From Myxococcales bacterium (GTDB lineage Bacteria > Myxococcota_A > Polyangia > Haliangiales > Haliangiaceae): 64,000 bases of DNA. The translations under genes and the position numbers were made by a program. Below, one piece after another: positions 52,866-61,494 of this stretch. The notes beneath the pieces are model-generated. The model was not told the DNA's origin, ran no database searches, and was given only the letters and a program-made list of their open reading frames with translations. Position 1 is the stretch's first letter. Every line of letters begins with the position of its first letter. Location: positions 1 through 64,000 of the forward strand of contig JAEUJY010000107.1 of assembly GCA_016794525.1 (NCBI GenBank), given 5' to 3'.

Positions 52866-53481
52866 CCGCCAGCAGCGCGGCCGGCGCGGGCGCGAGCGCC
52901 GCTGCGGCCCGCGGGAACGCGCCGCGGCCCGGGTAGTAGCGCGTGGCTGGCGGATCGGTCGCGAGCCAGCCGGCGCGGGCGGCGAGCCAGATGTCGTCGG
53001 CGAGCGTGTCGCCGATGATCGCGGCGTCGGCCGCCGGCACCCGCAGCGCGACCGCGGGCTCGCCGGTGGCGCTGGTCAGCGGCGCGAGCGCGACGGTGGC
53101 GCCGTCGACGTCGATCGTGGCGTCGGGGTAGGCCGTCAGCGGCGGCGCGGCGGCGGCGAGCGCCGGCGGCGCGTAGATCGGCAGCTCCGGGTAGGCCAGG
53201 CGCAGCGTCGCCAGGCCGACCTCGCGGGCCGGATCGATCCGCGTGACGAAGGCCGCGATCGGGATCAGGTCGCGGCGCTGCAGCATCGCGACGACCTGCA
53301 TCGCGTCGTCGACCGAGCCCTGGCCGTCGACGACGATCGCGGTGCGCGGGCCGGCGATCACGTAGCTGTCGAGCGCGCCGAGGTCGGCGGCGCCGGTGTA
53401 GCCGTCGACGGTGACCTGCGCCGGCGGATCGGCGCAGGCGGCCAGCGCGGCGGCCGCGAGGGCGAGGGCGAGGGCGCGCAT
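52780..53481 (-). CDS. Degenerate metallo-beta-lactamase-fold lipoprotein
   Basis: 233 residues. Lipobox ALAACAD. The order of segments follows a metallo-beta-lactamase hydrolase: SYVIAGPRTAIVVDGQG (entry strands), AFVTRIDPAREVGLATL (where THxHxDHxxG would lie), YPELPIYAP, and AADAAIIGDTLADDIWL (GDT segment). The HxHxDH zinc motif is absent (TRIDPAR), so it is probably a pseudoenzyme. The C-terminal ~29 codons overlap the aldo/keto reductase end, and that part is low-complexity. A 3-nt gap separates it from the DoxX-like gene upstream, so they are co-transcribed. Confidence 0.6.
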   Translation of the reverse strand: MRALALALAAAALAACADPPAQVTVDGYTGAADLGALDSYVIAGPRTAIVVDGQGSVDDAMQVVAMLQRRDLIPIAAFVTRIDPAREVGLATLRLAYPELPIYAPPALAAAAPPLTAYPDATIDVDGATVALAPLTSATGEPAVALRVPAADAAIIGDTLADDIWLAARAGWLATDPPATRYYPGRGAFPRAAAALAPAPAALLAATAGPSPRGSDRCSGARPSTPDTRAAAR

Positions 53482-53484
53482 CGC

Positions 53485-53922
53485 TCAGCTCGGCTGCGCC
53501 GCGGTGGCGGGGGTGGCGGGAGCGGGCGCCAGCGTCGGCAGCCGCACCGCGCCGAGCCGGCGGCTCGCCGGGCGCAGCGCCCAGGACGCCAGCGCGATCG
53601 CGAGCAGCACCAGCGGCGTGACCACCTTGGCGGCCGGGTCGCCGGCGGCGCCGTGGGCGACCGCGGCGCCGGTCAGGTCGAACAGCATGCCGGCGTAGGC
53701 CCACTCCTTGAGGCGCGGCAGCCCGGGCGCGGCGATCGCCGCGGCGCCGAGCAGCTTCCACGCTCCCAGCAGCGTCGCCAGGTGGGCCGGGTAGCCGAGG
53801 TGCGCGAGCTGCGCGGTCAGGTCGTCGCCGCCGCGGAGGTCGACCAGGCCGCCGACGGCGAAGGCGGCGGTGGTGAGCGCGGTGGCGATCCAGTACAGGC
53901 GGGCCTGGGTGCGGTCGGTCAT
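53485..53922 (-). CDS. DoxX-like membrane protein
   Basis: 145 residues with four hydrophobic helices (about 10-28, 45-63, 75-92, 100-115) matching the DoxX_2/DUF4267 pattern; LGYPAHLATLLGAWKLLGAA is the usual central signature. ATG 53922 is chosen over a longer start because it sits before the first helix. It is divergent from the LysR gene with a 65-bp gap containing the likely LysR binding region, so LysR probably controls it. Confidence 0.8.
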   Translation of the reverse strand: MTDRTQARLYWIATALTTAAFAVGGLVDLRGGDDLTAQLAHLGYPAHLATLLGAWKLLGAAAIAAPGLPRLKEWAYAGMLFDLTGAAVAHGAAGDPAAKVVTPLVLLAIALASWALRPASRRLGAVRLPTLAPAPATPATAAQPS

Positions 53923-53987
53923 GCCGCCACTGTGGCGCGCCCGACGCCTGGCGCAATTGTGCACCAGTGCGACGCAGATGATACAAA

Positions 53988-54908
53988 ATGATGCAAATGG
54001 ACGAACTCCTCGAGACCGCCGAGCTGCAGGCCTTCGTCCACGCCGTCGACGCCCGGGCGCTGGCGCGCGCCGCGGTCGAGCTGGGCGTGCCCCGGGCCAC
54101 CCTGAGTCGGCGGCTGGCGCGGCTCGAGCGGCGGCTCGGCGTGCGGCTGCTGCGCCGGACCACGCGCAGCCTGACCGTGACCGACGCCGGCGAGGCGCTG
54201 TACCGGCAGGCGCGGCAGGTGCTCGATGCGGTCGCGGCGGTGACGGCCAGCGTGCGGCGCAACGACGGCGAGATCCGCGGCGACCTGCGGGTGTCGATCC
54301 CGCCGATCCGCGCGCCCGAGCTGGCGGCGATGCTGACCGCGTTCGCGCGGGCCCACCCCGCGGTGCGGCTGCAGGTGCACGCGTCGACCGCCCACGTCGA
54401 CCTGGTGCGCGACGGCTTCGACGTGGCGCTGCGCGCGACCACCACGCTCGAGCCGGGGCTGATCGCGCGCCACCTCGGCACCTCCGAGCTGGGCGCGGTC
54501 GCGGCGCCCGGCTACCTGGCGGCCCGGGGCACGCCGCGCAGCGCCGGCGACCTGGCGCGCCATCGCTTGCTGGCGGGCTTCGCGCGCGGCGCGACGCCGG
54601 CCACCCACTGGCCGCTGCGGCGCGGCGGGCAGGTGCGGATCGCGCCGGCGTTCAGCACCAACGACGTCGACCTGCTGGTCGAGCAGGCGGTCGCCGGCCT
54701 CGGCATCGCGCTGGTGCCCGAGCCGCTGGCCCGCGCGCCGGTGGCCCGCGGCGCGCTGGTGCCGGTGCTGCCGCGGGTGATCGGCGCCACCAGCCGGCTG
54801 TCGCTGGTCTACCTCGAGCGCGAGTTCATGGCGCCGCAGGTGCGCGCGTTCATCGACGCGATCGCGGCGCAGGTCGCCGCGCTGCCGATGCTGCAGCCGG
54901 CGCGCTGA
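53988..54908 (+). CDS. LysR family transcriptional regulator
   Basis: 306 residues. N-terminal winged helix (ELQAFVHAVDARALARAAVE, then VPRATLSRRLARLERRLGVR and LLRRTTRSLTVTDAG). The effector domain (~90-300) has the usual two lobes (RVSIPPIRAPELAAMLTAF, STNDVDLLVEQAVAGLGIAL). Its start is ambiguous among ATG 53988, 53991 and 53997. It faces the DoxX-like gene divergently, which is the typical LysR arrangement. Its 3' end overlaps the DUF1697 gene by 59 bp. Confidence 0.88.
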   Translation: MMQMDELLETAELQAFVHAVDARALARAAVELGVPRATLSRRLARLERRLGVRLLRRTTRSLTVTDAGEALYRQARQVLDAVAAVTASVRRNDGEIRGDLRVSIPPIRAPELAAMLTAFARAHPAVRLQVHASTAHVDLVRDGFDVALRATTTLEPGLIARHLGTSELGAVAAPGYLAARGTPRSAGDLARHRLLAGFARGATPATHWPLRRGGQVRIAPAFSTNDVDLLVEQAVAGLGIALVPEPLARAPVARGALVPVLPRVIGATSRLSLVYLEREFMAPQVRAFIDAIAAQVAALPMLQPAR

Positions 54909-55437
54909 CCGCGGCGCCCGCCGCGACCACCTTGGCGATCGTCGCCCAGGTGCGGGTCGTGACGTCGTCGCCGAACGCGCGCGCGATCACCTGCATGAAG
55001 ACCGGGCCCTTGGGGTGCGGGCGGTAGTGGGTGAGCGCGATCCGATCGGCGAGCCGCGCGACGCACACGCCCTCGTGATCGATCGGCAGCCGCGGCGCTG
55101 GCCGCGGCGCGGCGCGCAGGAACGTCACGACCGGCTTGGCGTCGGCGGGGACCGCGAGGTCGGCGAACGGATCGGCCGCGACCAGCGCGGCCAGCTCGTC
55201 GAGCGGGCGCACGATCGTCGGGAAGCTGCGCCCGAGCGCGGCGGTCATCGCGGCCTCGGCGCGGGTCGCCAGCGCCGCCGGCGTGCCGGCCGCGGTGAAG
55301 ACGACGTTGCCGCTGCCCAGCACGGTGCGCACGTCGGTGAACCCGGCGCCCTCGAACGCCGCGCGCAGCGCCGGCATCGCGCAGTTGGTCGGGTAGACGC
55401 CGCGCAGGAACGCGGCGTGGCGGCGAGGCGAGGACAT
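54850..55437 (-). CDS. DUF1697 protein
   Basis: 195 residues. The start HAAFLRGVYPTNCAMPALRA matches the DUF1697 signature (F-L-R-G-x-N-x-G-x), although NVG is replaced here. LGSGNVVFTA and LPIDHEGVCVARLADRIALT also fit. The family is small, soluble and of unknown biochemical role. It converges with the LysR gene. Confidence 0.8.
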   Translation of the reverse strand: MSSPRRHAAFLRGVYPTNCAMPALRAAFEGAGFTDVRTVLGSGNVVFTAAGTPAALATRAEAAMTAALGRSFPTIVRPLDELAALVAADPFADLAVPADAKPVVTFLRAAPRPAPRLPIDHEGVCVARLADRIALTHYRPHPKGPVFMQVIARAFGDDVTTRTWATIAKVVAAGAAVSAPAAASAARRPAPRSRR

Positions 55438-55471
55438 GGCGGCAGCGTAGCGCGCCCGGCGATCGCCGCGC

Positions 55472-57052
55472 TCACCGCGACAGGTAGTACGGCTTCCAGA
55501 AGTCGCAGTCGGCGGTGCGGATGCCGGCGGTCGTCGTGATCGTGCCGTCGAGCACCAGCGTCGGATCGGTGGCGCCGTAGGCCGGCCACGCCGGCGTGCC
55601 GCCGGGATCACCGCCCCGCGCGAAGCGGGTCCAGTAGCCCTGGATCGCCGCCGACAGCGCCAGGTCGGCGGCGGTCGGCTGGTACGGCGTGCCGCTCGGC
55701 GTGATGATCGCGCCGAACGTGCCGAACACGAACGGCACGTCGAGGCCGTGGACCGCGCCGATCGGTGTCACGCGGTACTGGAAGAAGTAGCGGAACACCG
55801 GCGCGGTCTGCGCGGCGGCCGCGCCGGCGGCGATCTCGCGCGACGGACAGACGAACCGCGCGTCGGTGGTGAGCCGGACGTAGGCGGCGCGCGGCGACGG
55901 GTAGGCGCTGGCCGGGTACTGCTGCAACGCCGCGTCGGCGACCGGCCCGAGCTGCGAGCGCACCAGCGTCGCGTACTGCGCCTCGGTCAACATCGCCGGG
56001 GCTTCGCGGCCGGTCTCGTCGGCGTTGGCGCCGATCGCGATCGGCATCGCGTGGTGGCGGCCGGCGCGGATCGCCGCCTCGGGCTGCTCGGTCAGCGTCA
56101 CGCCGTCGATCACCGAGCCGTAGGCCGACGCGGCGAGCGCGCCGACCGGCTGGGCGTTGGCGCGGATCAGCGCCTCGGCGGTGGCGGCGCGGAAGCACGC
56201 CGCGCGATCGCCGGTGCAGCCGAGCGCGGTCGCGACCGCGTCGGCGGTGGTCTGGGCCTCGGCCCGGGTGTCGATGAACTTGCAGGCGCCGCTCTCGATC
56301 AGCGCGCGGTGGAACAGCCCGGCGGCGGCCGGCACCGCGAGCAGCGTGCAGGTGTTGCGACCGCCGGCCGACTCGCCGAACACCATCACGTTGGCGGGGT
56401 CGCCGCCGAACGCGGCGATGTTGGCGTGGACCCAGCGCAGCGCCTCGAGCTGATCGAGCGTGCCGTAGTTGCCGACCGCGCCGCCGGAGGTGGCCAGCGC
56501 CGCGTCGGCCAGGAAGCCCAGCTGCGCGAGGCGGTAGTTGATCGTCACGACGACGACGTCGCCGGCCTCGGCGAGGCGGCGGCCGTCGTAGAGCGGATCG
56601 ACCGCGGTGCCGACCGCGTTGCCGCCGCCGTGGATCCACACCATCACCGGGCGTGGCGTCGCGGGCGCGCTGGCCGGCGCCCACACGTTGAGGTGCAGGC
56701 AGTCCTCGGCGCCGAGGAACGCGCCGCCGTCGTCGAGCTGCGGGCAGCGCGGGCCGAGCTGCGTGGCGTCGAGCTCGTCGGCCGCGCACGGCGCCGGCAG
56801 CGGCGCGCGCAGGCGCAGGTCGCCGATCGGCGGCGCGGCGTACGGGATGCGCTTCCAGGTCCAGGTCGCGCCGTCGGTGGCGCCGCGGACCACGCCGCTG
56901 GTGGTGGTGACGCGCTCGGCGGGCGCGCCGGGCGTCGGGGTGCACGGCGCCGCGGCGTCGGCGCCGGCGTCGACCGGCAGCGCGCCGTCGTCACCGCCAC
57001 CGCCGCAGGCGGCGATCACCACGAGCGAGGACAGGGCAGCGATCCGCATCAT
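55472..57052 (-). CDS. Secreted type-B carboxylesterase (lipoprotein)
   Basis: 526 residues. The ATG is uncertain (57052, 57049, 57061 and 57070 are possible); lipobox VVIAACG follows. The family-B landmarks are present: EDCLHLNVWAP, MVWIHGGGNAVG (oxyanion hole), the nucleophile elbow FGESAGGRNT, acid in IGANADETG, and His in AVHGLDVPFVFGTF. These form the Ser-Glu-His triad of carboxylesterases and para-nitrobenzyl esterases. It probably hydrolyses esters outside the cytoplasm. It seems monocistronic. Confidence 0.87.
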   Translation of the reverse strand: MMRIAALSSLVVIAACGGGGDDGALPVDAGADAAAPCTPTPGAPAERVTTTSGVVRGATDGATWTWKRIPYAAPPIGDLRLRAPLPAPCAADELDATQLGPRCPQLDDGGAFLGAEDCLHLNVWAPASAPATPRPVMVWIHGGGNAVGTAVDPLYDGRRLAEAGDVVVVTINYRLAQLGFLADAALATSGGAVGNYGTLDQLEALRWVHANIAAFGGDPANVMVFGESAGGRNTCTLLAVPAAAGLFHRALIESGACKFIDTRAEAQTTADAVATALGCTGDRAACFRAATAEALIRANAQPVGALAASAYGSVIDGVTLTEQPEAAIRAGRHHAMPIAIGANADETGREAPAMLTEAQYATLVRSQLGPVADAALQQYPASAYPSPRAAYVRLTTDARFVCPSREIAAGAAAAQTAPVFRYFFQYRVTPIGAVHGLDVPFVFGTFGAIITPSGTPYQPTAADLALSAAIQGYWTRFARGGDPGGTPAWPAYGATDPTLVLDGTITTTAGIRTADCDFWKPYYLSR

Positions 57053-57301
57053 CGAGATCATCGCAGGCATCGCGGTGGGGACAGCAACCGGCGTGCCGCG
57101 GCGATCGGGCGCGGCGCGAGGCAGCGTGCGGTGTCGCGCGGGCGGCGGGTGTCGCGCGCGTGGCGAAATCCGGCGAACACGTCGTCGCAGCGTCGGAGAA
57201 TCCCGCACCGGGATCGCGTCCGGAGTGAAGGCGCGGCGCGCGCTTGCACGAGCGCCGCGGGCGCGCGTCGGGAACGACGTTGACAGGGGCGCATGCGATG
57301 A

Positions 57302-57317
57302 CTGAACGTATGATCAG
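57302..57317. promoter_or_regulatory. LexA box in front of imuA
   Basis: CTGAACGTATGATCAG is an imperfect palindrome that agrees with the myxobacterial LexA motif (CTGAAC...YAG) at most positions. It contains TATGAT, usable as a -10, and lies 21 bp before the imuA start. A TTGACA at 57280-57285 is too far from it for a standard promoter. Confidence 0.65.
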
Positions 57318-57338
57318 TCTCGATCGTGCACGACCATC

Positions 57339-58013
57339 ATGAGCCGCCTGCTGGACGCCAAGGAGTTCGTCGATCGCGCGCGCGCGCGTTCGACCGCGGC
57401 CGCCGGCGCGCGGGTGCTGTCGCTCGACGACGCGCGGGCGCGCGCCGAGGTGGCGGGGCCGTGCTGGCAGCTCGATGATCTGGCCGGGCGGCTGACCGAG
57501 CTGTCGGGCGTCGGCGCGGTGGCGTCGCTCACCGCGGCCACCGCGCTGGTGCTCGAGGCGCAGCTGCGCGGCGAGCCGTGCGCGTGGATCGTCTTGCCGG
57601 GCTCGAGCTTCTTCCCGCCCGACCTCGCGGCCAGCGGCGTCGATCTCGAGGCGCTGGTGGTGGTGCGCACCCGCGACGCGATCACGCTGGCGCGCGCCGC
57701 CGACACGCTCTTGCGCTCGGGCAGCTTCGGGCTGGTGCTGCTCGAGCTGGGCGCGACCGGCGAGCTGCCGATGGCGGCGCAGGGGCGGCTGGTCAGCCTG
57801 GCGCAGCGCCACGACGCGGCGCTGGTGGCGATCACCGAGCGGCCGCGCGACGCGGCGTCGCTGGGATCGATCGTGTCGCTGCGCGCCGAGGCGGTGCGCG
57901 AGCGGGTGCGCGGCGGCGGCTTCCGGGTCGCGGTGCGCGCGCTCAAGGACAAGCGCCGCGGGCCGGGCTGGAGCCAGCCGGTGGCGGTGGTGCCGCCGGC
58001 GGGGTGGAAGTAG
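57339..58013 (+). CDS. imuA: ImuA-like RecA-fold protein
   Basis: 224 residues. It has the RecA/SulA-like core of ImuA: CWQLDDLAGRLTELSGVGAV, then CAWIVLPGSSFFPPDLAA and LVLLELGATGELPMAAQG. The family lacks a usable Walker A site, as here. ImuA works with ImuB and DnaE2 in SOS-induced mutagenic translesion synthesis. The LexA box 21 bp upstream and ImuB 4 nt downstream support the assignment. Confidence 0.85.
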   Translation: MSRLLDAKEFVDRARARSTAAAGARVLSLDDARARAEVAGPCWQLDDLAGRLTELSGVGAVASLTAATALVLEAQLRGEPCAWIVLPGSSFFPPDLAASGVDLEALVVVRTRDAITLARAADTLLRSGSFGLVLLELGATGELPMAAQGRLVSLAQRHDAALVAITERPRDAASLGSIVSLRAEAVRERVRGGGFRVAVRALKDKRRGPGWSQPVAVVPPAGWK

Positions 58014-58017
58014 CGCG

Positions 58018-59619
58018 ATGCGGATCGCCTGCGTCGAGCTGCCGGCGCTGCCGCTGCAGCTCCTGTGGCAGCGCGAGCCGGCGTGGCGCGCCGAGCCGAC
58101 GGTGGTCGTCGACGAGGATCGGCCGCAGGGCGTGGTGCGCTGGGCGTGCGAGCGGGCGCGGGCGCGCGGCGTCTTGCCGGGGCAGCGCTACGCCCACGCG
58201 CTGGCGCTGGCCGGCGAGCTGCGCGCCGGCGTGGTCGCGCCCGAGGTGATCGCGGCCGGCGTCGACGCGATGGCGCGCCGGCTGCACGGCTGCACGCCCG
58301 AGGTGACCCGCGGCGACGACCTCGACCTCGGCACGTTCTGGCTGGGCGGCGCCGGGCTGGCCAGCATCTACCCGTCGGCGACCGCGTGGGCGCGGGCGAT
58401 CGCGGCCGAGGTCGCCGCGCTCGGCTTGATCGGCGTGGTGGTGGTCGGCTTCTCGCGCTTCGCCACCTGCGCGCTGGCGCGGGCGTTGGGGCGCGGCCTG
58501 GTCGACGGCGACGGCGGCGGGCGCGGCGGCGCTGCGCCGGCGTCGATCGTGCGGGTGTTCGCGTGCGACGCCGACGAGAAGGCCGCGGTGTGCGCGGTGC
58601 CGCTCGATCGGGTCGGCGTCGAGCCGCGGCTGCGCGACGAGCTGGCACGGCTGGGCGTGACGACGCTGGGGCAGATGGTGCGGTTGCCGGGCGGCGGCGT
58701 GCTCGAGCGGTTCGGCGCGGCGGCCCACCGGCTGTACCGGCTGGCCACCGGCGAGGGCTGGGATCCGCTGGCGCCCGAGCCGCCGCCCGAGGCGCTCGAC
58801 GAGCGGGTCTTCCTCGACGACGCCGAGGTCGACGCCGAGCGGCTGGTGTTCGCGACCAAGGCCGCGCTCGATCGCCTGCTGGCGCGGCTGGCGGCGCGGC
58901 GGCGCGCGCTGGTGGCGCTGTCGATCGAGTGGAACCTGCAGCGCGCGGTCGGCCACCACGAGCGCCGCGTCGACTGCATCAAGCCGGCGGCGCCGACGCT
59001 CGACGCCCGCGCGCTGCTCGGGCTAGTGCGCCTGCGCCTCGAGCACCAGCCGCCGGCCGCGGGCGTGGTGGCGATCCGGGTGTGGGCCGACGACGTCGCC
59101 GCGACCCGCGAGCAGCTGGCGCTGTTCGCCGAGCAGCCGCGCCGCGATCTGCGCGCGGCCGAGGCGGCGCTGGCCCGGCTGCGCGCCGAGCTGGGCGACG
59201 ACGCGGTGGTGCGGCCGGTCTTGTGCGACGGCCACCTGCCCGAGCACCAGTACGGCTGGGCGCGGATCGATCGCATGGTCGCGCCGCGGCCGCGCCGCGA
59301 TCAGCCGATCGTGCTGGTGCGCCGGGTGCTGGTGCGCCCGCGGCTGTTGCCGCCGCAGTCGCCGCGGGTGCGCGACGACGGCTGGGTGCTGTCGGGCCTC
59401 GAGCACGGCACCGTCACCAACATCGTCGGCCCCTACGTCGTCAGCGGCGGCTGGTGGGCCGGCGGCAACGGCAGCGGCGGCGACACCAGCAGCGACGGCG
59501 CCGGCGGCCCCGGCACCTACCGCGAGTACCACTTCGCCGAGATCCGCCGCGGCGACTGCCTGTGGCTGTTCCACGATCCCGGCCCGCGCCGCTGGTTCCT
59601 GCACGGCGCGATCGGCTGA
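58018..59619 (+). CDS. imuB: ImuB, inactive Y-family polymerase homologue
   Basis: 533 residues. The N-terminus (MRIACVELPALPLQLLWQRE) aligns with the palm start of Y-family polymerases, but the catalytic Asp is replaced by Glu and the later acidic pair is absent, as expected for ImuB. The little-finger and C-terminal regions (ERVFLDDAEVDAERLVFATK, VLSGLEHGTVTNIVGPYVVS, EYHFAEIRRGDCLWLFHDPG) match ImuB, which recruits DnaE2 and the beta clamp. dnaE2 usually follows but does not here; a histidine kinase remnant lies next. Confidence 0.86.
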   Translation: MRIACVELPALPLQLLWQREPAWRAEPTVVVDEDRPQGVVRWACERARARGVLPGQRYAHALALAGELRAGVVAPEVIAAGVDAMARRLHGCTPEVTRGDDLDLGTFWLGGAGLASIYPSATAWARAIAAEVAALGLIGVVVVGFSRFATCALARALGRGLVDGDGGGRGGAAPASIVRVFACDADEKAAVCAVPLDRVGVEPRLRDELARLGVTTLGQMVRLPGGGVLERFGAAAHRLYRLATGEGWDPLAPEPPPEALDERVFLDDAEVDAERLVFATKAALDRLLARLAARRRALVALSIEWNLQRAVGHHERRVDCIKPAAPTLDARALLGLVRLRLEHQPPAAGVVAIRVWADDVAATREQLALFAEQPRRDLRAAEAALARLRAELGDDAVVRPVLCDGHLPEHQYGWARIDRMVAPRPRRDQPIVLVRRVLVRPRLLPPQSPRVRDDGWVLSGLEHGTVTNIVGPYVVSGGWWAGGNGSGGDTSSDGAGGPGTYREYHFAEIRRGDCLWLFHDPGPRRWFLHGAIG

Positions 59620-59631
59620 TCGGCGCCTCGT

Positions 59632-59665
59632 GACAACTGCGCGGGGCGCGCGACAACTGCGCGGG
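59632..59665. repeat. Two 14-bp direct repeats with adjacent hairpin
   Basis: GACAACTGCGCGGG occurs at 59632-59645 and 59652-59665, 20 bp apart (two helical turns). GGGAC (59663-59667) pairs with GTCCC (59673-59677). It sits between imuB and the globin kinase. It may be a regulator site or part of a terminator. Confidence 0.5.
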
Positions 59666-59708
59666 ACCCGGCGTCCCGTCGCGGCGCGGGGCGCGTAGAA
59701 TCGTGGGC

Positions 59709-61449
59709 ATGGATGTCGCCTTCGACGCGCAGGTCGACCAGACGATCGCGGCGCTCGGGCTCACCCCGGCGACGCTCGCGCAGCGGTGCGAGCTGCTCGG
59801 TTACGACGCGGCCGCCAGCGCGCGGCTACGCCAGCTGGCGCCGAGCGCGATCGCGACGGCGCCGGCCTTCGTCGAGCGCCTCTACGAGCGGATGGGCGCG
59901 TGCGACGCGACCCGCGCGTGGCTGGCCTCGCCCGAGCTGGTGGCGCGGCTCAAGCGCGCGCAGCGCGCGTACCTCGCCAGCCTGATCGGCGACGCGCTCG
60001 ACTGGGCGCAGGTGCGGCGCTGCGTCCGGGTCGGGATGGTCCACCATCGGGTCCAGCTCCCGCCGTCGTGGTACCTGGCGACCTTCGCGCACTGGGTCGC
60101 CGACCACGTCGACCACGCCTTCGCGTGCACGGCCACGGCGGCCGAGGCGGTGGCCGTCGTCGACGCGCTGCTGCGCCGCACGCTGCTCGAGGCGACGCTG
60201 GTCCTCGACGCGTACGGCATCACCACCGTCGAGGCGCTGCAGCGCGCGGCCGCCGATGGCAGCGTCGGCGTCGCGGGTGACGCCGCGGCGCCCGCCGCGC
60301 ACGGCCGGGCCGCGGCGGCGCACGCCGGGCCGGTGGCGCGGCTGCGCGTCGACCACGACGAGGTCGAGCAGCGCCGTGCGTTCGTCGAGCTCGACGCCGC
60401 CGTCCAGGCCACGCTGCGGGCGGCGGCGCCCGCGATCACCGCGGCGGTCCCGGCCGTGGTGGACGCCTTCTACGCCTGGGCCGCGGCGGCGCCCGCGACC
60501 GCGCCGCTGCTGCCGCCGACGACGATCGCTCACCCGCCAGCTGCTGGCGTTCGCGCAGCGCCAGCCGCTCAAGCTCGAGGCGATCGGCATCAACGAGGTC
60601 GTCGCGGCGGTGGCCCGCGACGCGGCGCCGCCCGGTCGGCTCGCGGTCGTGCTCGCGCCGGAGCCCTGGCCGTGCCTGGCCGATCGCGGCGAGCTGGCCA
60701 GCGCGCTGCGCAACCTGCTCGGCAACGCGCGCGACGCGCGCCCGCACGACGGCACGGTGCGCCTGACCACGCGCAACGTGCCCCAGGCCGACGTCGATCC
60801 ACGGCTCGCGGCGCGCCTGACCGATCACGTCGAGGTCGAGGTGGCCGACGACGGCCCGGGCATGTCGCCGGAGGTGATGCGCCACGCCTTCGAGCCGTTC
60901 TTCACGACCAAGGCCGCCGCCCGCGGGATGGGCCTGAGCGCGGTCTACGGGTTCGTGCAGCAGTGCGGGGGCCACGTCGTGCTGGCCAGCGCGCACGGCC
61001 ACGGCACCGCGGTGCGCCTGCGGTTCCCGCGGACCGCGCCGGTGACGCCGGCGCAGCTCGCGCCGAGCGCGCCGGCGCGCCGGGTGCTCATCGTCGACGA
61101 CGAGCCCGAGGTCCGCCGGGTGCTGGCGCGGCTCCTGACCCGCGATCGCTACCACGTCGTCGAGGCCGCCGCGGCCGACGAGGCGCTGGCGCTGCTCGAC
61201 GCGACGGCGTTCGATCTGCTGATCACCGACGTCGTGCTGGGCGCCGGCATCGACGGCGTCGCGCTGGGGCGAGCGGCGCGGCGGCAGCGCCCCGACCTGC
61301 CGATCATCTTCGTCAGCGGCTACCCCGAGGACGCGCTCGAGCTCGCCGAGCTGGACGCGCGGCAGTGGTTCCTGCCCAAGCCGGTCGCGCTCGCCGACCT
61401 GCGCGCCGTCGTGCAGCAGGCGCTGGGCGCGCCGCTGGCCCTGACGTGA
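59709..61449 (+). pseudogene. Frameshifted globin-coupled hybrid histidine kinase
   Basis: The first frame encodes a protoglobin sensor domain (MGMVHHRVQLPPSWYLATFA-like, with the haem-proximal His in VHHRV) and the beginning of a second globin-like domain (AAVPAVVDAFYAWAAAAPAT). Around 60520-60530 similarity jumps to frame 2, LTRQLLAFAQRQPLKLEAIG, the end of a HisKA region. It then gives an ATPase domain (VADDGPGMSPEVMRHAFEPF) and a receiver domain (VLIVDDEPEVRR, LLITDVVLG, FLPKPV). The rest of globin 2 and the phosphorylatable His are missing, so an internal deletion with frameshift is the simplest explanation. A sequencing error alone would not restore the lost parts. Confidence 0.75.
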
Positions 61450-61494
61450 GGCGGCGCGCCGTCGGGCGCGGGCCGAGCGCTGACGCCCCGCGGC

